Below, in pieces: positions 63,295 to 64,000 of a stretch of 64,000 nucleotides of DNA (positions within the stretch are counted from its first letter, which is position 1; each line of letters starts with the position of its first letter). The DNA is from Pontibacter mangrovi (GTDB taxonomy: Bacteria; Bacteroidota; Bacteroidia; Cytophagales; Hymenobacteraceae). The stretch covers positions 1 through 64,000 of the forward strand of contig NZ_VFRQ01000005.1 in assembly GCF_006385705.1 (NCBI RefSeq), in the 5' to 3' direction. The notes below the pieces were generated by a model. That model was not told where the DNA came from. It searched no databases and worked only from the letters and a program-made list of their open reading frames with translations. Made by a program: the position numbers and the translations under genes.

Positions 63295-64000
63295 TTAAGT
63301 GATTGATTTACTGTATTTTAGTGATGATTCAGCCGCGCCTACCTGCAGGGTTGCCTCACGGCCGCACACCAGTGCCAGGTTGTCGGGCTCGTGGCCGGTC
63401 GGGAAGCCGTAGCAAACCGGGTAAGTATACTTGGCTGTGTGCTCCGCTATGATTTCGTAAACGTTCTTGCCGAATGGGTCAGCATTATCCTTCATGTCGC
63501 TGAAGTGGCCTACAAGCAAGCCTGCCAGGTCGTCCAGTTTGCCGGCGCGGGAGAGATGCACCATCATGCGGTCTATGTTGTAGAGGTACTCGTCCACATC
63601 CTCCAGAAACAGAATTTTGCCGCGTGTGCTGAAGTCGGAGCGGGTGCCGGATACGTTGTGCAGCAGCGCCAGATTGCCCCCAATCAGCTGACCGGTGCCG
63701 GTGCCGGTGCGGTTAAACGCATGCGGTGCCACCTCATACGTCACATCCTCGCCAAACAATATGCTACGCAGGCTGCCTATAGCCTCCTCGGTGCCGGAAG
63801 GGAAGAGCATGGGCATGATGCCGTGTATACTTTCAAGGCCTAAACTGTGGATGTGGCAAAGCAGGGACGTGATATCGCTGAATCCGACCACCCACTTCGG
63901 CTGCTCCTGGAAACGGCTGAAGTCTACCTGGTCGAGGATGCGGGTGGTGCCGTAGCCGCCGCGGGCACAGATAACAGCTTTGATGTCCGGCCTGTCCAGG
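63295..64000 (-). CDS. LD-carboxypeptidase (peptidase S66 family), C-terminal part
   Basis: The gene runs off the right edge, so the N-terminus is missing. The readable part starts with DRPDIKAVICARGGYGTTR, then VGFSDITSLLCH with the nucleophile Ser, FLEDVDEYLYNI with catalytic Glu, and LVGHFSDM with catalytic His, a complete Ser-Glu-His triad of S66. Members remove the terminal D-alanine from muropeptides in peptidoglycan recycling (LdcA) or cleave related peptides. The open frame continues without stop to base 64000. Its stop is at 63295. Confidence 0.93.
   Translation of the reverse strand, partial: LDRPDIKAVICARGGYGTTRILDQVDFSRFQEQPKWVVGFSDITSLLCHIHSLGLESIHGIMPMLFPSGTEEAIGSLRSILFGEDVTYEVAPHAFNRTGTGTGQLIGGNLALLHNVSGTRSDFSTRGKILFLEDVDEYLYNIDRMMVHLSRAGKLDDLAGLLVGHFSDMKDNADPFGKNVYEIIAEHTAKYTYPVCYGFPTGHEPDNLALVCGREATLQVGAAESSLKYSKSIT

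Noticed and set aside
1..64000. Heptamer as the -7 promoter element
   Set aside because: TATACTTTG resembles TAnnTTTG but is off by one base, occurs mostly inside genes and in both orientations, so it is not a promoter element in general.

Overview
The window looks like core chromosome of a Bacteroidota bacterium, most likely a Cytophagales member of the Hymenobacteraceae (Pontibacter-like). The phylum call rests on type IX secretion genes (porU, porV, sprA), families largely confined to this phylum (DUF4292, DUF3078, TolB-like/barrel chimera), promoter elements of the Bacteroidota type (TTTG about 18-20 bases before TAnnTTTG) and weak Shine-Dalgarno use. The genus is an inference. GC content is moderately above 50% by eye. 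I see no phage, plasmid, insertion sequence, CRISPR array or tRNA.

Layout. Bases 1-122 are the 3' end of an rRNA operon (partial 5S and its terminator). On the minus strand, 356-6286 is porU-porV plus a catalytically dead M16 protein; 6397-8009 is pssA-purS and a metallo-beta-lactamase-fold hydrolase. A plus-strand operon (8095-13546) encodes a flavin oxidoreductase, an envelope TolB-like/barrel chimera and a beta-lactamase-fold hydrolase. SulP transporter, a small membrane protein, purQ, yicC and an M28 peptidase follow. Bases 18990-19474 hold a repeat-rich noncoding stretch. Then come a VanZ-like gene, gcvH, and maeB-ruvA-sprA (sprA encodes the giant type IX translocon). Bases 30616-34040 are tatA-tatA-gatA-lytic transglycosylase. 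Bases 34814-42534 are an envelope cluster on the minus strand: enoyl-CoA hydratase, flippase, dut, nucleotidyltransferase, TPR protein, DUF4292 lipoprotein, EnvC-like protein. After mscL and DUF3078 comes the rimP-nusA-infB operon (44775-49616). The rest is mostly plus-strand housekeeping (EEP phosphatase, cysS, M28 lipoprotein, fructose-bisphosphate aldolase, accD, two tandem OmpA lipoproteins, endonuclease III) with minus-strand MBL, FUSC, a HEXXH lipoprotein and a truncated S66 carboxypeptidase at the right edge.

How the genes work together. Three themes recur: type IX secretion (PorU processes cargo, PorV shuttles it, SprA is the pore), envelope building and cell-wall remodelling (MltD-like, EnvC-like, OmpA, flippase, S66, Tat), and translation/transcription core functions (rimP-nusA-infB, gatA, cysS).

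The strongest unexplained signal is not a gene. The heptamer AAGTATA (and its complement TATACTT) is scattered through the whole window, about 90 copies by eye, inside genes and between them, on both strands, where fewer than ten would be expected. It often sits in inverted pairs at transcription terminators, forces otherwise rare codons inside genes, and forms a tandem array of about 11 hexamer units at 61721-61785. This behaves like a genome-wide iterated signal (compare uptake sequences or HIP1), and its role here is unknown to me.
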